Source of the DNA: Ceratothoa steindachneri
Taxonomy: Eukaryota; Arthropoda; Malacostraca; Isopoda; Cymothoidae
Direction of reading: 5' to 3'
Assembly: GCA_963969495.1 (NCBI GenBank)
Contig: OZ018318.1
Span: 173,836,294-173,900,293 of the forward strand
DNA: 64,000 nucleotides
In this document: positions 24,897 through 37,710 of the stretch, one piece after another
Position numbering within the stretch: position 1 is the first letter of the stretch
How the letters are laid out: each line of letters starts with the position of its first letter
Position numbers and translations under genes: made by a program
The notes under the pieces: model-generated
The model's database searches: none
What the model was told of the DNA's origin: nothing
Seen by the model: only the letters and a program-made list of their open reading frames with translations

Positions 24897-27539
24897 TATC
24901 CACCGAGGACTTCCTTTCTCGGTGGAAGGAGCACAAAGAGAAGTCGAAGTGATTTAATCGACTGTTTAGATTGTGTGAGTATTGTGGTATAATGTCCGAT
25001 TGTTTTATATGTGTAGAGAAGGTGAGCGTGACCAATCAGGTTTCTAGGAAGGAGCTTTGTCTGAAGGGAATGTTTGTTTATGTGTGTTCGAGAGAGAGAG
25101 AGAGAAAGGGACAGAGCTGAGTCAATAAATGAAATTTTATGAGAATATAAGATAAAATAGTGAGAAAAGGAATGATAGAAATTTTGGAAAATGTGTATAG
25201 GATTTCTGTTTAGCAGATTAGCTTTAACAAACAAATAAAACGAAAGAATAAAATGGGAGTTTCGTAGGAACTGAGGTTGTTGTGAATTAGAAGGAATAGA
25301 TATGACCAAAGGCAAAATCAATGGGTCAGTAGGGAATACCTGATTCTGGGGAAAGACCGTGTACAAGAGTGTGTGTAATGTTTTAATGTTTAATTTAAAG
25401 ATTAAAGAACCCTCCCAATCTATTTACTGTTCTCCCTTGTGTGACTTGCTGAAAAAAACTTCCCGAAACACATTGTCTGGTCCCCATTAGCTCTCTTCCC
25501 ACTTCGAACAGCTGAGGGAAAAATTAGCTTCCGTCCCTACCTTATGTTTTTTTATCTTTTGTGTATGATATTTATTGTGTAGCTCTACGTCGTTATTGAC
25601 ATAAGGTGATCGCCCCCCGTTTGAACTAACGGTAGTCCTTGTGTCCCTTGTTATTTTTGTCGAATTGACTCATTCCTTGTTTTTCTGGATACTCTTTGTA
25701 CGCAAGTATTTACGAGCCACCAAAGATCGACGTGTTCAAGTTCAGGTATCCCCCCATTGTCCCATCCAGTGGTTGTCAGATGTCTCTTTTTTTTATTGTA
25801 ACATCTTGGGAATCGAGGAATTTTCGAGAATAGAGGTTCCTTACCGTTATGTTCGCCTTTGAAATCAAGACTCCATGCAAAAGGTGAGTCAATATGAGCG
25901 AGGGCCGTGGGAACAGTCAGAATATCAAACTGCTTTCTGCGATAAGCGAGGGATTTGAATCTTAAACGCACTCCTCTGTCACCTTCTGGGGCGTTATCAA
26001 AAAACCCCCGTGGGAGTACTTCCCATGCTTCAAGCGCCGTGTTAGTTTAATGAGAGGTGCCTCCCCCCCTTAGGAGAGAAAGTAAAGGTTCCGGTTGGTC
26101 GCTATATATTTTTGGTCCCAATTGGCATCGACAGTATATGCCTGCATTTTTCAACGAAACACCATTCTCGATCGCGCTCCATTTCCCTACTAGCCCGAAG
26201 GCTAGAATTCTACCGAAGGGTCTGAGCTCAAGTCAATTGGCCCAGCTATGGTTTCAGTACATTTTTTTTCGTTTGACCCGAATACTCCCTCCAGTTAGTT
26301 TTAATATTAGAGGTTAAACTCCTCGTGGTTAAAGTCCCTCGAAGAACCATCCAATCCCGGTATCATCCCTTAAAGCCTCGAATCCAAGCTAGGCCGAGAT
26401 GAATCATCTGTGGCATCCTTGCTAGTCATCCCTGTGTGCGTCCGTACAGACGGTCGTATAGTCTCTTGATCAATCCCGTAGAGTTCACTCCGAGTAGCTC
26501 TGATAGATCGATTATTGTAAACATCAAGTATCCATTTTCGTTATTCTATTCTAAACTATTTATTTTGTATACTGTGTAAATATTAAAGTTTGTTTTTGTC
26601 CATACTTTTTCCATAAGCCTCATAATCCGCAGCTTTCATTTGTTTAATAAAGGCCAACTGCACTCTCTCGTTTGTGTTTAAATCCCTCGCACTCCTTTAG
26701 GGAAGTTGATCCACAACTTTTCCCACTTCTATTTCCCCATCTCTGTCGTGGCCAGAGTTGAGTAAAGATGAAGTGACGCATATGTTGGTAGGTCATTCTA
26801 CGACAATGAACAAATTTTTCAGCATCTCATGAAAAGGAAAGAATCGTTTTTCTTAATTTACTTAAAAAATCTCCTTTTACTATGGCCAAGTAATTTCTGT
26901 CTGTCGGAAATGAAGCCCGTTTCTAATAAGTGAGTGGCATTAAAAACTAATAGAAGAGTGTGTATTGGAAAAGCAGATTTAATGTCTGCCGGAAACGCTA
27001 TTAATGGGAGAAAGAATCACATGACAACAAACGGAAACAAAGGGAAATCTAACATGCAATTTAAGGAAAATATTTGTAAAATTATATAAAGGAAACAAGT
27101 TTAATGAACCTTGTCATCGAATGACCTAATCTTCATTAAAAACTGCATTAAGAAATTAAAAGAAATAGGAAAAGACACGTTCATCCAACATAAAATCATA
27201 TTAGCCTATAAAATTACTTTTAAATGGAAGGTAATTGGAGACGCGTTCGAAAAATTTAATAAAATTACAAATAGATTGAATTCAAGTTTATTAAAAATAT
27301 CTTAAGATAAAAAATATAATATATAATAATAATAATTTAGTGAACATAGTGTTAGAAAGCAACAAATTCTTAAAGAGATGAAACAACAGCTAACAATTGA
27401 TAGAAAAGAAATAGCAGCAGTTAAATAAAAAAAGAAGATAAAACATCAGCGAATAAGTGGAAGAATTCTAATACAAACTATATGATACCAATCGCTAATT
27501 TATACCAGATGGCAAGTTTAAAAAATGATGAAAATTCAC
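24897..27539. other. Stretch without recognisable gene; part LTR-like
   Basis: The minus-strand open frame 24896-25366 (156 codons) has low-complexity Ser/Leu runs from a short GA repeat and shows no domain. The segment 25850-26760 is less AT-rich, with AATAAAGGCC near 26647; it could be LTR or leader sequence of a lost element, but no partner copy was found. From 27060 the sequence is A-rich and may hold eroded 5' parts of the RTE fragment that follows. Confidence 0.4.
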
Positions 27540-28150
27540 AAGAAAAAGAGGCCTGTTTTTAAAACAGGCGACTGGAAAAAACTAAAGAAATATAGGCCAT
27601 TCTTTCCCTTATCAGGATCATATAAATAACCTAGAAAAGTCATAATTGTTAGAATAACACAAAAGCTAGACTCATATAAGACACAAGAGTCTCATGTTTC
27701 AGTTTTAATAATAATATGTATGATCATATAAAGGCTGCTTAGGATTTATTCCAGAGGATAAATACATAAATAACGAATATCACTTTACCTGACGTTCATA
27801 GAGGATAATATAGACTTGGAATCCAATTCACTTTAAGCAGTCGAACGGAAACCTTCATATAATAAAAACTTTCATTTATTTCTTTCTTTCATATAACTGC
27901 AAATTGCCGTAAACATCTTCATTTAGGCTGCACCCGGTAAAAGATAAATAAAACTGAGTAGGAGCGGTAGACACCATCTCAAACACAACTCTTGATAAAC
28001 TTAGTTTAAAAAATATTCTGTTATTTCGAGTGGGAAGAAAGAGAATTAAGAATGAGAGGGGGTTTTTGCATCAACTTTGCTCTATTTATATTACTTAAAT
28101 CAAGAGAACAAGAATAACATTTACTGATACCAGAATGATCACAAACCGGA
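27540..28150 (+). pseudogene. Second RTE-type LINE RT fragment
   Basis: Starts with VFKTGDWKKLKKYRPFFPLS (27551-27610), which corresponds to the KGD...NYRPI-LLS opening of RT. FIEDNIDLESNS at about 27799-27834 stands where RTE elements have FIDYEKAFDS-EH. YNCKLP followed by FRLHPVKDK, VGAVDTIS and LKNIL (27895-28018) match the NNC-A-I-LH, GVRQGD-ISP and LE-IF stretch. GFLHQL (28061-28078) is the site just before the FADD active site, but the Asp-Asp codons are not there. The fragment then fades out. It is heavily frameshifted. It is separate from the RTE remnant at 21130-23890, since the same RT region is represented in both. Confidence 0.65.
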
Positions 28151-29379
28151 CTTGTATTTGTAGGGAAAATAAGCTTTTTAAAGAAAAAACTAATGATTAA
28201 ATGTTGTAAAAAAGATTTAGAAATTATAATCGAATATCTCATTTAAGATACGATAGAGTTTATGCATCGCATGGATAAGAATACTGATTACATTTTGTTT
28301 TCCTATCTTCTACAGATTCCTCGCAGTTTTGAGTATATTGCTGAATTTGTCTGTGTCTGGACACACTCGGTTGCTTGATAGCGAATGATTACAAGTGACG
28401 ATCTTTTAGGTCTATCTAATTCATCCGGCTACTCAACACAATTATAGACATACTGTAAGCTTGTCAAAGAAATTGATGTAGTTGATTAAAAGAGAAATGA
28501 AAATCATATATTATATCAAGGCAGACTTTGATATCGTTTGCAAACTTCTTCCTCTTAGAGTAAAATTTATCATTTGTTTGACTAATGAATTAAATAAATG
28601 GCAAAGTCATGTGATTATGTAAAATGAAGAACCTCACAAAAAATGCAAAATTTATTTTGGGATCAAACGGGCCCCGTGCGTTGGCAGTGACACGAATGAG
28701 GAGGAAAACATTTCAGGGGTAAAGGGAAGTACGTTTTTGTCCAAGAGCTTTATTTAAAAGTTGCAATTGTTGAACATTTAAGTTAAGTTAATTTAGAGAT
28801 GAGGTAATATTTGCGCGTTGTAAGTGCTAGTCTCTAAACAGATTATATAACACCAGAAACTATTTTTCTTAAAAACTTCTAAAAGCCTTGGCATCACTAC
28901 CCATTTAAAATGGCCAGGACATTGCCACAGCTATCTTGAAGTAATTTGCCGCAAATTTGAAAGAATTTAACAAACTAATAAAATCGCGTCTAGCAAAAAT
29001 CTTTAGATCCATCCTATGGCTATCCTTAGAAAAGTAGGACAAGAAGATCCACTCACCCTCCAATCCTAATTTATCGTATCCTTCTCTAACTAGATTAAGT
29101 GTACAGAGTCTTTATTTTTTCTAAACTTTTCCATTCAATATTTTTCTTACCATTTCATTATCATGCTTCATCCCAATTCTTTACTTGGGAAAAGAATGAC
29201 ATTGCCGGCCATTGGGCGACCAACATTCATCGATTTCATCCCTAGTCAACATAAGGGTTGAAATCTCCTCTACTCTCTCTCTCGTGTAGACTATTTCTGC
29301 AATCCTGCATATTCATGCACATTTCTCCTTTTACTGCATGCATCTTTTCGTCTTTCTATCATTTTATGCTTTGGAGGGG
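28151..29379. other. Stretch without recognisable gene
   Basis: AT-rich sequence with only short frames. It may include the decayed 3' part of the RTE fragment; no C-terminal RTE motif was found. Confidence 0.45.
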
Positions 29380-30460
29380 TGTAATGGGTTCATAGTAGAA
29401 CCAACCTTTATCAAAATTCCTCAGCCCAAGCGAAAGAGGTCAATGAACGGATTAGTCCGTTATGAACTTGGCTAAAATTATAAATAGAATTCAGAGTACA
29501 ATTAAGTTTCATATGCACATAAGGTTGGCCAATGCTTAGCTATCCTGAAAGGTTCTGGGGTAATATAAACGGAGTACAAAAATATACTTTACTACTATGC
29601 AGATAATATACTTACAAAATTAAAAGGGTTTAAATTAAAGTATATAAACATAAGAGACGTACACGATTCTCGGCTTCAAAGAGCTACCTGGGCGGGGTGG
29701 ACTGCCGTAAACACAATCGGACAATGACAGATGAGACGCTCAAATGACCATGAGTGCCAATGACCTTGAGTTAAATGAGAGAGGCTTAAAAGAGAGGGGG
29801 GGCTTGCCCATGAGAGTGGCATATTGCGGTTACTTTGAAGATTTAGGCCGAGGGAGTAGTCCTGCCTTGTTAGAAACAGCTTAGATTACACAATAATAGC
29901 CTCTTGACAAATGACTATTACCCAAGTCGAACTCAGATCTTGCCTTCGGGTTTAGAATACCACATCGAGAATTTGACACGTCACGTTCGGGTAACGGGTA
30001 CCAACGAGTACGTGGTTGACTTTCGCGAGTTATAAGATAATTTACGAAACCTGACGGACTCTGCAAGGGTTCGCGCGGAACTGACAGGGATGAGAAAATG
30101 GCAGATACTCGTGGGTACTAGGAACACAGATGGTTACTTACTGCTGTCCAAGTCCGGCCTTGGACGTTTTATAAGATTGAGACGGAGGGGCTTTTCCTCG
30201 TGCCCGAAGGGGGAGGGTTGAGGTGGAGAGAAGCTACGCTATGCGAAGTGGACTTAGCCAGATTCCCACCGTCGCAGGCTAATCCACGGCGGGCCTCTTC
30301 GTGATCTTAAGCACATCTCAGGCTTCCGCGAATTCGGGCCTCCAACCCATCACAGCCTTAGCGATTTTGCGCCTCGTTAGCGTGGATTAAAAGGGTCGAC
30401 TAGGTGTGTCCTCTCTCTCTCTCTCTCCAACTCTCTCTCTCTCTCTTTCTCTCTCTGACA
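29380..30460 (-). repeat. 3' LTR of the second Gmr1-type element
   Basis: The right edge is fixed by the match of 30361-30460 with the LTR stub at 33478-33545: both share CGATTTTGCGCCTCGTTAGC, a CT-rich run and the end TCTGACA. Just outside lies CTCCTTAATCCCC, purine-rich on the minus strand as expected for a polypurine tract. The left edge (TGTAATGG at 29380) is inferred from TG/CA ends and LTR size. It includes a (CT)n run at 30410-30456. Confidence 0.55.
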
Positions 30461-30869
30461 CTCCTTAATCCCCAGATGGAACTTCAGGGGAGGAAGTGAG
30501 ATCGGAAAATAATTAACAGAAGCTTGTAACTTATACTCGTGTGACGATAGCGGTTGAAAAAAGGTTACTTGGAAGAAATTTTCAAACGGAACGAAAATAA
30601 AAAATAGTGGAACTAATTTTTTTTGTTGTTTTTTTCTTTTGAGCTGTACATATATACAAATTATATAATATTACAGAAGGGTTGCCAAAAGATACGTTTT
30701 GTTAATGATATATTTACATGGGGCTCACTTACCCAAGGTTAATATCATCTTACGGTTATACATATAAAAAAAGAAACACCCGTTCCCGTATTTTACTGTT
30801 AAATATACAAATCTACTTAACGAACAAAATAATTAATAATCACAAAAAATAAATGGCTCAGAATTAGTT

Positions 30870-31660
30870 TGGAGAGGGTCCAACGAGTTTCTACTTAAAC
30901 TATCGGCTAGGCAGTTATCGGTTTATTTTATATACAAAATGCAAAATTAGAATTCCTGGAGGAACAAACTCCATCGCATCAAACGACCGTTATTATTTTT
31001 GACGTTGCACAATTCGAATAGGTGTTTATGGTTTGTTTCCACTAGGAAATCTTTCTCTTATATATATATTTTAAAGTTTGGATTCCCCAAACTATAGCGA
31101 GCGCCTCTCTCTCAATCACCGCATAATTTCTTTCCCGTACGAGTAATTTTCGGCTGGCAAACGCGACAGGGAACTTTCGCCGTTCTCCCTGTTTTGGACG
31201 GGGATACATCCTATCTCATCCATATTGGTGTCGGTTCGAATGCTAAACTGTTTGTCTGGGTTAGGTATACGTAGGATAGGATCATGCCAGCTTTCCTTTT
31301 TGTTGGTTAAAGCTGCCAGTCAAAAAATGCGTCCAATCGAGGCGTCCGCGGGCCTTCTTCACTATTACAGCCTGGGAACAATACCTCGACTCCGATGGTT
31401 TGATGATCTGAAACCTTAAAAGTTTATCTACTTCGTATCGTAATTGAATGCTTCCCGGAGTTGGATGGACAGGAAGTATAGTTTGGAACGGATAGTTTCC
31501 TAGGTAGTTAATTGAATGTTGTGCTTTAATGGGTGGTACAACCTATGATCTCGGTGATAACGTCACCAAATCGACTCAGGAGCGCCTGCAATTGATTCCT
31601 TTGTAGAGAGGATAAATGGTCACATATATTAATTTCCGCAGTCGGGCAAGAGATACAACG
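30870..31660 (-). pseudogene. RT start plus RNase H of the second Gmr1-type element
   Basis: Reading on the minus strand, the pre-RT segment LSSLQRNQLQALLSRFGDV (about 31612-31556) is followed by the RT fingers words EVDKLLRFQIIKPSESRYCS and AVIVKKARG (31430-31341). The sequence then jumps to LDWTHFLTGSF, a connection-domain word, so the palm with YxDD is missing. RNase H follows: FSIRTDTNMDEIG (first Asp), FPVAFASRKLLVRERNYAV, EREALAIVWGI, and at the end GRLMRWSLFLQEF and TDNCLADSLSRNSL (30900-30870). Nothing that resembles integrase follows it. Stops and frameshifts are present throughout. Confidence 0.85.
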
Positions 31661-31779
31661 GTTATTCTTTGTCTTGCTCCACGTAGGCAACTTCACCTAC
31701 GCAAAAGGGGTCCAGGGGTAGCCAGATATCATTAAGGATTCTTCGTCAATTGCCACTATCTGGTTGAAGCTTGCTTGAG

Positions 31780-32650
31780 CATGCTAACATGCAAAATATT
31801 TCTTCCTGAGGGGGTTTCAATGACGTAATCAACAGGGCGACGTTCCTCGACTACCTGGTAGGGGACCTTCAATTGGCTCAACAATTTGTTGTTGTTTTTG
31901 AGGAGGAGTGAAAAACTTTTTCCCTGGGGTTAAATTTCTTTCATTGGCCTTGCAATCAAAGTATGTTTTATACGTGTCAAATTGATGTCGGTGTTCTGAT
32001 ACCTAAGTTGTGCACATGTTCTAGTCTCTGTCTCAAATCCACTAGGTATGAGTAAGAGGTCTGCAAGTCTTGATCTAATTTCTGATTGGAGTATAGTTCA
32101 TTTAGGATACTCAGGGTGGCCTCTAACGTTCATTCCATATAAAACTTCAAATAAGGCGAATCCTAACGTATAATGGGGCATTTCACGGTAGTCAAAGAGA
32201 TCTACCTGAAGAAAACGGTGCTATTCAGTGGGTTGATCGGCACACAACTTCTTGAGAATGGCCTTGAGACTACAGCTTCGCCTTTCACACATTCCATTCC
32301 CAGCTGGGTGAAAAGAGATTGCAAACAAGGGCTTAATTATTAGTAATTTACCGACGTACTTCATCTATTTGGAGGTGAATTCGTGACATCGATATGATAG
32401 AATTTTCTTGGCTAGCCCACATGCGTAAGATGGAAATAAGAGCTTCGGCGCAGGACGTACTGTGAATTTTCTTGAGGGACACAGCCTTCGGGCACCTGGT
32501 GGCAATATTGACCAGAGTTAAAACGTAGTTATTGCGTTCGCTTGACTGGGGTAAATTGGCACGATTAAATGTATAGCTACTGGGGAAAGGTTTAATAGAT
32601 TAGGGGTCCTTTCTGTAAAGGCGCATGTTTAACTCGCCCTTTTAGTGCAG
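31780..32650 (-). pseudogene. Integrase pseudogene of the second Gmr1-type element
   Basis: From the 5' side on the minus strand: KGRVKHAPLQKGPLI and the first-Asp region (VAIHLIVPI, Asp replaced by His) at 32630-32550. Words matching YVLTLV-IATR-PKAVSLKKI follow to about 32460. A gap follows in which the second-Asp region is not clear, then HPAGNGMCERRS (32310-32280, keeping the Glu of the NG-CER motif), LKAILKKLCADQPTE and YTLGFALFEVLYGMNV (to about 32120). The GPY/F-type module reads NNKLLSQLKGPYQVVEERRP and RNILHVSMLK (31905-31780). It is encoded upstream of RT, as in the first element. Confidence 0.85.
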
Positions 32651-32654
32651 TATG

Positions 32655-33240
32655 GCCTATGTTCGTTCTTGATTATAAAATCGACCAGAACGTCGTATTC
32701 ATGTGGCACTTTGGACGCATCAATAAAAATTTTAAAGTGACGCGGCAAGAAGTAGCCAAACTGACGGTAGGTCTGGTTTGGTTGAATGCGGCAATGCCTA
32801 AATTAAGCTTGCTAGAAGCCCGGGGTCATATTATAGGCGGAGAGCATCTCGGCTTCTAACGAAGAGTAATCATTCGTTGCCTCTGAGGGAAGGGAGATGA
32901 AAATACCCCTGAGTTGGGAGGTCAGCATGTGCAATAATTGTGTTACGCCGTCCATCTCGATGTCCCAATGATTCACCTAAAAGATCTTCTCGAATTGGGT
33001 AAGGTAAGACCCCAAATATTCTTCTTCTTTGAATACTCGGAGTTTTCTTTTCACTGATTGCGGTGCGTCTAGTCTGGAGCTTGCGGAATTTATGGAAAGC
33101 GTCTCGTTCCTAGCCTGCCTAATCTGCAATTCGTTGCAGCGAATCCTGTTTCATTTCTCTTTCTATTTCTTGGCGTTCCTTTTCTCTTTAATTTGCTCTT
33201 TCTCTTCTCTCTTCTTCATGGATGTAGGCTATAATGTCTT
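32655..33240 (-). pseudogene. Gag pseudogene of the second Gmr1-type element
   Basis: Starts with a highly charged KEKEQIKEKRNAKK-type segment at 33215-33160, as in the first element's gag. LRVFKEEEYLGSYLTQFEKI and DGVTQLLHMLTSQLRGIFIS follow (33055-32900). The SCAN-like part has MTPGF, NQTYRQFGYFLPRHF and DASKVPHEYDVLVDF (32845-32660). These words line up one-for-one with the gag of the first element. The C-terminal part with zinc knuckle and the protease are missing; integrase remnants begin at once after 32655, marking a deletion. Confidence 0.8.
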
Positions 33241-33545
33241 TTCTGTTGAGTCGGAGTGACTCTCTTTGGACCTTTAAAATTCCAAACGAATTTTCAATTA
33301 ACGCATGACAATGAATATGCCGTTATTTCTAGTAACCTCCGGATGAAAGTACGATGGGCTCTGCTTAATCCAACAAAATTACGATCAACAAATGGGGAAA
33401 AACACTCGTGGAAACTTATGCAATTACTTTGCACGGTGCAGATTCTATCCATATGATCACCCGGGAAAACTTTTGTGGACGATTTTGCGCCTCGTTAGCG
33501 TGGATTAAAAAGGGTCGATCATGTGTGTTGTCTCTCTTTCTGACA

Positions 33546-36500
33546 AGAGGTATGTCAAGTGTAGCTAAAATATTAAATGAGAAAAGTGCCGATAATGTTA
33601 AGATGGGGTCAACAATGGCAATAGAACAACTGCTAGATGATAACTGTGAACCTTTAATAAAAGAGTAGTTTGGGGAAAAAAATATGTCCACGTTCCCCTG
33701 CGAGTTAATGGCTTTATTTTTAGGCGTAATAAATATTCCATAGTAATTAAAGGTTCTGATAACAGACAACAAGTCATTATTACCTCGAATTAGATTTTTA
33801 CCTGATTACATCCTTCAATACAGGTACGTTACCTGAAATTCCTTCATCAAATATGAATATATGCATAAGGGCTCAAAGTATCCGGTGCCGCCTCCACCTG
33901 ATACAGTCTATCATTCATCATAAGCAATAATTACATTAAGTCTCGACTAATCATCATATACTCAGCTCTCTCACACAGCAACGAGTTACCGTTACAAAGC
34001 TACATCTCTTTGCCTCTAATTTGGCAGTTCTAAACTTTTTCAGATATATGAATTATTATACATTGGCCAAGAATGAAAACGTATCTACCCTTCTCAGAGA
34101 TAACACAAACCTACAACATTCGACTCTTTCTCTATTCCAAATTCTAATCACATTGTTGTGGTCACTACTGGCGCCAGTTTTATACAAGAGGATCAAAATT
34201 TCTTTCTTTCCCACAGGGAATATATTGGAGAATTCACAATCACAACTCTTTGCTCTCCCTTATCTGATCTCTAATCCTAGTGATGTCCTCACTACCGGCA
34301 TCAATTTTGTAGAAAACACTGACCGTTCTGACAATGGGCTCTATATAAGTTGACTTTGATTCACCTCTGAAACCAACGATAGCTTTGAGGGCTCAGAGTG
34401 AATTTGAGGGAAGTTGCATAAGGGTAACAAGTCCATATTAAAAAAAAAGCTGCATTTAAACATGTGTTCTCATGATTATGTCCATATCCTCTATGCGATA
34501 GATGATATGTGTGTATATATTATCCCTACATATATTAAATTATAAAGTGTTCTATAATACTCGTGACTATCATTTCTTCCAAGAACAAACCTTAACCATA
34601 TACTCGCTTTTTCTTTTGATCTGGAATACATGTTCAAGTTATCGTAATTTCTATCACTTTTATTTCACTTTCCATGAAATGAGATCCATTTATGTATTCC
34701 AGATTTTTATGGGGTTTTTTTCCGGTTGTCTTTAAGGTTGCTTAAGAAATTGTTGCCCTTACTATTTCGATTAGAGCTTTAGGATAAATATGTAGCAAAG
34801 AAACAAATTTTATCATCATTTATAAAAATGTTAACATAGAATTGTTGACCTTACTCTTATTTCCTTAATCGGTGTATATACAGCCAAGCAGTTCTTATTA
34901 CTTCTTGCATTTTTCTTAATGTGAAATAGCTGTTGCTCAAGATACTTAAACATTATATTCAGGCGTTTTTTCAAGCATTTCCGAACAATTACCACCAATC
35001 CACCAAATAACTGCAGAAATCGACATAGAAGAAGAGACTATAATTTACCTTCTAATTTGTCGTTGTTCGGAAAGCGATAAAAAAATGACGGATGAAATCG
35101 AGTTCATTTTGATTTTGGTCTCGACCCTAATTAAGTTCGAAAGTCCTACTTATTTATGTGTGTTTTGGAATTCATTTTAATTATTTTACGTTGCCTAGAA
35201 CTTAATTACATCTCTGCTCTTAAATATAAGAAGCTTATTAAACTACTGGGCTAAACCTCCTTTTAGCCATTTTGTTTCTGAAATCGACCCTGTTGTGACT
35301 TTTTGATTAAATAAAAGATATTGTAATATTAAAAGGAATAATAAACAAAAGCTTATTTTTTACGCCAAAAATTTCTGATAGGGCAAAAATTAAAAAGAAA
35401 ACGAAGAGATATAAGAATAACATATACACAGATATATTCGTTAATCTTGAGGTTGCTGATCAGATATACATACATATAAGAATAACATATGTACAGATAT
35501 ATTTGTTAATCTTGAGGGTATTGATTAGGATAATGGTTTTAAAAGCCCTCAAATAAAATTTTTAAAAATGGTAAAGAAACAAAGGACGCCTCTCTTTTAG
35601 GGAAGGATTAGCCGTTGTAAAAAAATCTCAGAATCTTCCTCTCTAATGTTTGAGAGTAACTGGATATCATAGCTGACCTTTAGCGTGACCAGACACGCTG
35701 GCACCCTCAATAAATTCATCGCCTTAAATATTCGCTTGTTATCAAATTATGGTTATCAAACTCATTCAACAAGAGATGATCCATTTGTTTTCCACTCACT
35801 TTGGAAAATATATAATAATATTTCACTTTCTACTCTCATTCTCTCTTCGAATATATTCCCATTTAGGAATTATGCCTAAATGCTTTTATCACCTGCGCGA
35901 GACATTGCAACAAGTTCCTACTATCTTCTGATAAATATATTTGAGATGTATAACAGTATATGGTGTTATTATGAAAAATATAGGAAAAACCACTTTATAC
36001 TAAACGTTTTTGCTACTTATATTTTAAAGAACCTTAGAAAAGGTTGAGCTGAAGAAACACAAAAACAAACAAACCATCTCAAAGAAATTCCAGCAACTTG
36101 GTTATTCTTTCCCTAGGAAATTTCGCAATTTTCGAATCTTTTGATTTGCCTTTGCTTTCATTTACTCTCAATTTGATTTTTCACTGCTCATTTCCGCCCC
36201 GCGACTAATTTCTAATTTCTCTTCAGAACTAAACACTTTCCACCTCAACTTCAGCAGCATTTTTTAGAGCGTCTCAAACAATTATTAATAAAGAAACAAG
36301 GTGAAACTTTTAAGGTAAACATTTTTACTTTATAAAGAAATACATTTTATTGCAAAGTATTTTGATATATAACTTAAATAAATAGAAACTGTAATATTAC
36401 ATCGAAGGGAAGCACTAGAAGTTACGATTAATGTAGAATACTCTAAAAACGTGAGGCCTGTGATTAAAATTTGTTGGAAAAAGGATTGAGTATTAAAATA

Positions 36501-36892
36501 CTCAGAGATAGAAAACTATTAGGAAGCTTAAACGTTATAATCGAGCCTTATCCGGGATTATTTCAAGGAGAGGAGGTGCTCTCTTTGTTAAATTTAGCAA
36601 GTGTTTATTTTGTATAATTTAGGCGAAAGCGAGCTATCACTGATAGGTGGGCGTTCGTGGCTTGTAAGCTCCCCCTTTATTTCTTTTAAAAATTCACCTA
36701 ATTTCAAAGACTTTTTCAGCTCGTCTAGGACTCATTCAAGCTCTTCCTATCACATTCCAGTGTTATGTTGCCTATATCGAGTCACAGTGTTTGGTTAATG
36801 CATATTTAAGGCGGTGACATAAAGTACTCAATCAAACAGAAACGACAGGACATAATTAGACATCTCTAATGAATCTTTCAATTAAACATCCG
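33546..36892. other. Stretch without recognisable gene
   Basis: Short frames only. The longest, 34021-34353 (+, 110 codons), encodes a partly hydrophobic peptide I do not recognise. A 65-bp direct duplication is listed separately. No exon or transposon protein could be supported. Confidence 0.45.
35411..35540. repeat. 65-bp tandem duplication
   Basis: Two adjacent copies of a 65-bp unit beginning ATAAGAATAACATAT at 35411 and 35476, with a few substitutions between them. Confidence 0.85.

Positions 36893-36936
<44 letters not shown>
36893..36936. repeat. (AT)n microsatellite
   Basis: A 44-bp AT run at the outer edge of the tRNA-like inverted repeat on its right. Confidence 0.95.
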
Positions 36937-36939
<3 letters not shown>

Positions 36940-36959
36940 CATATGTATATATCTCTCAA

Positions 36960-37710
36960 AGTAGCACGAGAGAATGATGAAAATGAATAACTTTTTCTTG
37001 CAGTATTATTTTTATTACGATTTTTCGAAAAAAATCCTTGCAGGGAATCCATTCGAACCATGCACACTGAGGCAGCAAGCACTGATTTGATCACAGTTAA
37101 AAGTATGCCTTTATTGCACTGTGCTACGCAGAGAACCAAAAATATTCTCTGAATAGAATAGCTTTTAAAAAACACTTTCGCAAGCTCGAACGGGGACTAT
37201 GAAAGAAATAGAAAATGAATTGGGAATTCAAAAAATAAATGATGAATAGTTAAACACGTGGTAAATATGCAAATGCATATATCACTCAAATTAGCGCGAG
37301 AGAATGACAAAAATGAATCCATTAAACCACATTGAAAGAGAAAATGGAATAATTTTACCTTGCAGTAATATTTTTATTACCTTTTGTGTATATTTATCAC
37401 GCGTTTAACTATTCCTCATTTTTTCATTGAATTCTCAATTCATTTTCTATTTCTTTCATAGTCCCCATTCAAACTTGCTAAAGTGTTCTTTAAAAGCTAT
37501 TCTATTCAGAGAATTTTTTGGTCCTTTGCGTAGCATACATAGTGTGTTTACGGCCTACTTTTAACTGTGATCAAAGCGGTGCTCGCTACCTTACTGTGCA
37601 TGGTTCGAATCGTTTCCCTGCGTGGATTTTTTCGAAAAAATGTAATAAAAATATTACTGAGAGGAAAAATTATCCCGTTTTCTCTTTCAATGTGGTTTAA
37701 TGGATTCATA
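36960..37710. repeat. Inverted pair of tRNA-like (SINE-like) repeats
   Basis: A left arm at about 36995-37276 and a right arm at about 37386-37665 are reverse complements with scattered differences. The spacer (about 37310-37380) is a third, partial copy in the left orientation. In the right copy (+), GCGTAGCATACATAGTG (about 37528) and GGTTCGAATC (37602-37611) resemble the A and B boxes of a tRNA-type RNA polymerase III promoter. The left copy (-) has TAGCACAGTG (from 37126) and GGTTCGAAT (37059-37051), 76 nt from A-box start to B-box end. The clover-leaf itself is not well preserved. Two head-to-head SINE copies are the likeliest reading; a foldback DNA element is the alternative. Confidence 0.6.

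Larger units (their letters stand above)
29380..33545 (-). mobile_element. Second Gmr1-type Ty3/gypsy element, internally deleted
   Basis: Minus-strand element with, in its own 5' to 3' order, a stub of 5' LTR (33545-33478), gag (33240-32655), integrase (32650-31780), RT start (31660-31341), RNase H (31335-30870) and a 3' LTR (30460-29380). Protease and part of gag are deleted, as is the RT palm. It repeats the integrase-before-RT order of the element at 8397-15343 but is clearly a different family: protein motifs agree, whereas the LTRs do not align by eye. The outer end pairs TGTCAG (minus) with ...ACA. Possible 5-bp duplications are AGGGG (29375-29379) and AGAGG (33546-33550), which differ at one base, so the outer limits are tentative. 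Confidence 0.78.

Noticed and set aside
24896..25366. 156-codon minus-strand ORF
   Set aside because: Contains a Ser-Leu run from a GA repeat, no domain, and lies where a retrotransposon leader is expected; likely chance.
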